Source of the DNA: Saprospiraceae bacterium
Lineage (GTDB): Bacteria > Bacteroidota > Bacteroidia > Chitinophagales > Saprospiraceae
DNA: 54,705 nt
NCBI GenBank assembly: GCA_021739645.1
Contig: JAIPBL010000039.1
Coordinates: 1 to 54,705 of the forward strand
Reading direction: 5' to 3'
In this document: piece by piece, positions 51,728 through 54,705 of the stretch
Layout: every line of letters begins with the position of its first letter
How positions within the stretch are numbered: position 1 is the stretch's first letter
Position numbers and translations under genes: made by a program
Notes under the pieces: generated by a model
What the model saw: only the letters and a program-made list of their open reading frames with translations
Database searches by the model: none
Told to the model about the DNA's origin: nothing

Positions 51728-54705
51728 ATGATGAAATTTAATATGAGTCGATATTTTACCACCTTTCTGCTAAGCCTTTTTTTATGGGAATTATCCGGTC
51801 AAGTGCCCATGGAAGTCATCCGAACCAAGGCTGTGGACCGTTACACGCCCGTCACAAACATCTATTTCGATGGTGAAAAAAAATGGGTGGGCAACAGAAA
51901 AGGGCTTTTTCAAGTCCACTCCCCGGAGCAAGCCACCAATGCCAACCTCGCTCCTTTGGAGTGGTCGCTGATGCAAACCCCTTCTGGCAACCGTGACACC
52001 CGCCTCCCGCTGGAAGATTTGCTAACGCAAATGGGCGCCGACGGTGAAAGTATCCGCAAAAAAGGAGACCGCATCACCGCCGCCATTTTCGAAGAAAAAG
52101 GCAGTCAACTCTGGGTGGGCACTCGAAAATCCGGACTGTTTCAGTTCAAAACACAGCCCGCACTCAAGCTTGTAGAACGCCACACACCAGGTGGTTCCAG
52201 GGAAATAAATACCCTCTTCCTTGACACGGAAGGCCGACTTTGGATAGGTACAGCCGATGGGTGCTTATTTGGCAATGATGGAAAATGGAAACAAGAACAA
52301 AAGTTTTTCAGCATCCGGGCTTTCGCTCAAAGCGGAACCAGCATTTGGGTAATGGGCGATGACCTGCTCTGGAAAGTGGACGCCCGTGAAAAATGGGACC
52401 CGATTGACATTGATGCAAACCTCACTGAAGGTGAAGTCGTTGACATTGCCGTGGACGGCAACGGGATGCTTTGGGTCGCTTCGCAAATCGTGACCAGGTA
52501 CGACCCAGCTACCGAGAAGGCCACGGTGTTCGGGCCAGCTGAGGAGTTCACCAGCCAAGATGTTTCGTGCATGGCCATCGATGCCGAAAACGCTGTCTGG
52601 ATTGGCACCAACGACAAAGGCCTCTACCTCATCCAAAAGGCCGATGCCATCGCCGTAACCTGCCTGCTCGACCATCACCTCAGTTGCGGAGCAAATAAAA
52701 AAGACGCCTCGCTGAAAGTGACTGTCAGTGGTGGTGAGGCTCCATACACCTACACTTGGTTGGGTGGGCTATCTGGCATCAACCCCCAAAACCTTGGCCC
52801 TGGCGAATATTCCCTCACCGTTACCGACAGCAAGGGCAAGTTGAAGTCCACCAAATTCACCATCCCCGACCCAAATATCACCCTCGCAGCTGCCCAGGAC
52901 AAACCTGCTGGCGAAAGTGGTGCTGCCGACGGCGCCGCATCGGTCAAAGTGACGGGCGGCAACCCTCCCTACACCTACAAATGGGACAACGGTGAAACTG
53001 CTGCCAAAGCCACTGCACTCGGAGATGGTCCGCACTCCGTCGTCGTCACCGACAAGGCGGGCTGCGCCGCAACGGCAACGGTTGACATCAAACGGTTGGT
53101 CGCTGCGCTCAACGTCGCCATTGCTCAAACGAAAGCCATCGGCTGCGCTGGCGCAAAAGACGCAGCAATTAAAGCCGAAGTTTCAGGCGGCAAAACGCCC
53201 TACCAATACCAATGGAACACCCCCAGCCTGATGACCGGTGCAAATCTCACGGGGCTTCCAGCTGGTGGCTACTCCGTCACCGTTACGGATGCTACTGGGC
53301 AATCGGCATCGGCTTCGTTCGATGTGAAAAATGTGGAGCCAATTACAGCAAACATCAAAGTTGACGCTCCGGCAAGCACAGGAAATTCCGATGGAAAAGC
53401 AACTGTAAAAGTCACTGGCGGTAGCGGGAATTTTACCTTCAAATGGGACAATGCAGAAGCCACGGCCACTGCCACAAAGCTCGGTCCGGGAAGCCACAGT
53501 GTCACCGTCACAGACCAGACGGGATGCACATCCACGGCCGTTATCAACATTACGGAGAACATTCTGCCGTTGGCGGTGACCATTGCGCAGCAAAGCGAAA
53601 TCAAGTGTTATGGAGAAAAATCGGCTATCCTCCAGACCAAAGTCAATGGTGGCAAAGAGCCTTACAAATACAGCTGGAGTTTGGCTGGAGCCACCAACGA
53701 ATCAGCAAGCGGCCTATCAGCAGGCAATTATTCACTCACAGTGACCGACGCCACTGGACAAACTGCTACTGCCAGCCTCGAAGTCTTTGAACCCAAACCC
53801 TTTAACCTGACCGTGCGGGTAGAAGCCCCTGCCAGCCCGAACAAAGCTGATGGCAAGGCAACCGTAAAAACTACTGGCGGCATCGGGAACCTTGCCTATA
53901 AATGGGAGAATGGTGAAACAACAGCTACCGCTGCAAAACTTGGCCTTGGTACGCACAGCCTCGCTGTGACGGACGCTGCGGGCTGCACGGCCACGGCCTC
54001 GGTGAGCATCACGGAGAACATTTTGCCGCTGGAGGTCAGCATTTCACAAGAAAAAGAAATCAAATGCGCTGGCGAAAAAACGGGCGAAATCAAGGCGGAA
54101 GCCAGCGGGGGCAAACAGCCGTTCAAATACCAGTGGAGTGGGGGCGGCGCCTCCGGCGAAATGGTCGGCAGCTTGCCCAGTGGCAGCTACTCGGTCACCG
54201 TGACGGATGCGACCGGGCAAACGGCCACCAACAAAGCCGAACTTTCCGAACCGAAACCCATTACCCTCACTGCCAAGGTGGACGCTTCCGCCAGCACCGG
54301 CAACTCAGACGGTAAAGCCACCGTGAAAGCATCGGGCGGCACTGGCAATTTTTCGTTCAAATGGAGCAATGGCGAAACGACGGCCTCAGCAACTAAACTC
54401 GGCCCCACCAGCCACACCGTCACCGTGACGGACGCTGCGGGCTGCACAGCCACTACCTCGGTGAGCATCACGGAGAACATTCTGCCACTGGAGGTCTCCA
54501 TTTCGCAAGAAAATGAAATCAAATGCGCAGGCGAGAAAACGGCTTCGCTGAAAGCCGATGTCAGCGGCGGCAAGCCCCCCTTCCGCTACAGCTGGAGTGG
54601 CGGCTCCACCTCAGCGTCGGGCAATTCCCTCGGGGCTGGCAGCTACACCGTGACCATCACCCATGCAACCGGAGCGACCCGCAGCGCCACACAACAGCTA
54701 GCTGG
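51728..54705 (+). CDS. Large secreted protein: two-component-propeller N-terminus plus SprB repeats (3' end outside window)
   Basis: At least 992 residues, open to the window end with no stop. Start ATG ATG at 51728; signal peptide ending LFLWELSGQ. The N-terminal 310 residues hold Reg_prop-type propeller blades (LWVGTRKSGLFQF, LWIGTADGCLFG, LWVASQIVTRYD, VWIGTNDKGLYLI). From about residue 315, SprB-type repeats follow one another (GGxxPYTYxWxxG ... GxYSVTVTDATGQ / GSHSVTVTDxxGC). Two alternating repeat types make a double unit of exactly 459 bases (153 residues): the ACGGAGAAC word recurs at 53552, 54011 and 54470, with a more diverged unit starting near 53093. The last two units are very similar in DNA, so recent duplication is likely. 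A C-terminal T9SS domain would be expected beyond the window. Probably a surface adhesin or filament. Confidence 0.88.
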   Translation, partial: MMKFNMSRYFTTFLLSLFLWELSGQVPMEVIRTKAVDRYTPVTNIYFDGEKKWVGNRKGLFQVHSPEQATNANLAPLEWSLMQTPSGNRDTRLPLEDLLTQMGADGESIRKKGDRITAAIFEEKGSQLWVGTRKSGLFQFKTQPALKLVERHTPGGSREINTLFLDTEGRLWIGTADGCLFGNDGKWKQEQKFFSIRAFAQSGTSIWVMGDDLLWKVDAREKWDPIDIDANLTEGEVVDIAVDGNGMLWVASQIVTRYDPATEKATVFGPAEEFTSQDVSCMAIDAENAVWIGTNDKGLYLIQKADAIAVTCLLDHHLSCGANKKDASLKVTVSGGEAPYTYTWLGGLSGINPQNLGPGEYSLTVTDSKGKLKSTKFTIPDPNITLAAAQDKPAGESGAADGAASVKVTGGNPPYTYKWDNGETAAKATALGDGPHSVVVTDKAGCAATATVDIKRLVAALNVAIAQTKAIGCAGAKDAAIKAEVSGGKTPYQYQWNTPSLMTGANLTGLPAGGYSVTVTDATGQSASASFDVKNVEPITANIKVDAPASTGNSDGKATVKVTGGSGNFTFKWDNAEATATATKLGPGSHSVTVTDQTGCTSTAVINITENILPLAVTIAQQSEIKCYGEKSAILQTKVNGGKEPYKYSWSLAGATNESASGLSAGNYSLTVTDATGQTATASLEVFEPKPFNLTVRVEAPASPNKADGKATVKTTGGIGNLAYKWENGETTATAAKLGLGTHSLAVTDAAGCTATASVSITENILPLEVSISQEKEIKCAGEKTGEIKAEASGGKQPFKYQWSGGGASGEMVGSLPSGSYSVTVTDATGQTATNKAELSEPKPITLTAKVDASASTGNSDGKATVKASGGTGNFSFKWSNGETTASATKLGPTSHTVTVTDAAGCTATTSVSITENILPLEVSISQENEIKCAGEKTASLKADVSGGKPPFRYSWSGGSTSASGNSLGAGSYTVTITHATGATRSATQQLA

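Overview
The window looks like chromosomal DNA of a Bacteroidota bacterium, most plausibly Saprospiria or a near relative (Haliscomenobacter/Lewinella type; this placement is inference). The evidence is: several secreted proteins ending in a type IX secretion (T9SS) sorting domain, SprB-type repeats, a PorE-like OmpA lipoprotein, a fused SecDF, an OmpA protein with many thrombospondin-3 calcium repeats, promoters of the Bacteroidota form TTTG-N(18-21)-TAnnTTTG, and few Shine-Dalgarno sequences. No tRNA, rRNA, CRISPR array or prophage was seen.

Layout. 1-3.1 kb: a long hairpin, a secreted MORN-repeat caspase, a RelE/ParE toxin-antitoxin pair and a DUF4143-like ATPase remnant. 3.1-9 kb: three T9SS cargo genes on the minus strand (two with PA domains, one BNR/sialidase-like), two of them followed by near-identical terminators. 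9-14.2 kb: clpB and an accessory stretch downstream of it (an AAA ATPase and a DUF2281-like orphan) that carries two extra degenerate copies of the clpB 3' end. 14.2-29 kb: envelope functions (a PD40 propeller protein, a DUF3298-type lipoprotein, OmpA/TSP3, MscS, CorA, a TlpA-like thioredoxin, a 2OG-Fe oxygenase, a 39-residue lysine-rich protein, an SprB-repeat T9SS cargo protein, a PorE-like lipoprotein). 28.7-32 kb: two genes of unknown function, then about 1.1 kb without a convincing gene but with a promoter and two intrinsic terminators on the plus strand. 32-40 kb: phosphoribosyltransferase, DoxX, GH78-like rhamnosidase, beta-barrel, di-haem peroxidase, PlsC, 2-hydroxyacid dehydrogenase, BON-LysM protein. 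40-50 kb: core genes secDF, rplT-rpmI-infC, clpC, and a STAS/RNase Z pair. 50-54.7 kb: a Crp/Fnr regulator, a REP-like hairpin pair, and a large two-component-propeller plus SprB-repeat protein that runs off the window end.

Genes working together: SecDF exports the many signal-peptide proteins; the PorE-like lipoprotein would belong to the T9SS that delivers the sorting-domain proteins; infC-rpmI-rplT is the classic translation operon; ClpB and ClpC are protein quality-control machines; STAS and RNase Z overlap and are probably co-translated.

Most notable: (1) two degenerate copies of the clpB 3' end flanking an inserted AAA ATPase; (2) a family of intergenic repeats with a strict 7- or 8-base period but different words at each locus, often arranged as inverted arms; (3) four evenly spaced, alternating TTCGGAAT boxes before the ATPase; (4) a candidate non-coding transcript zone at 31.0-31.8 kb; (5) a structured leader with a short WI...P peptide frame before secDF. 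Assignments rest on reading the sequence and on family knowledge; no database search was run.
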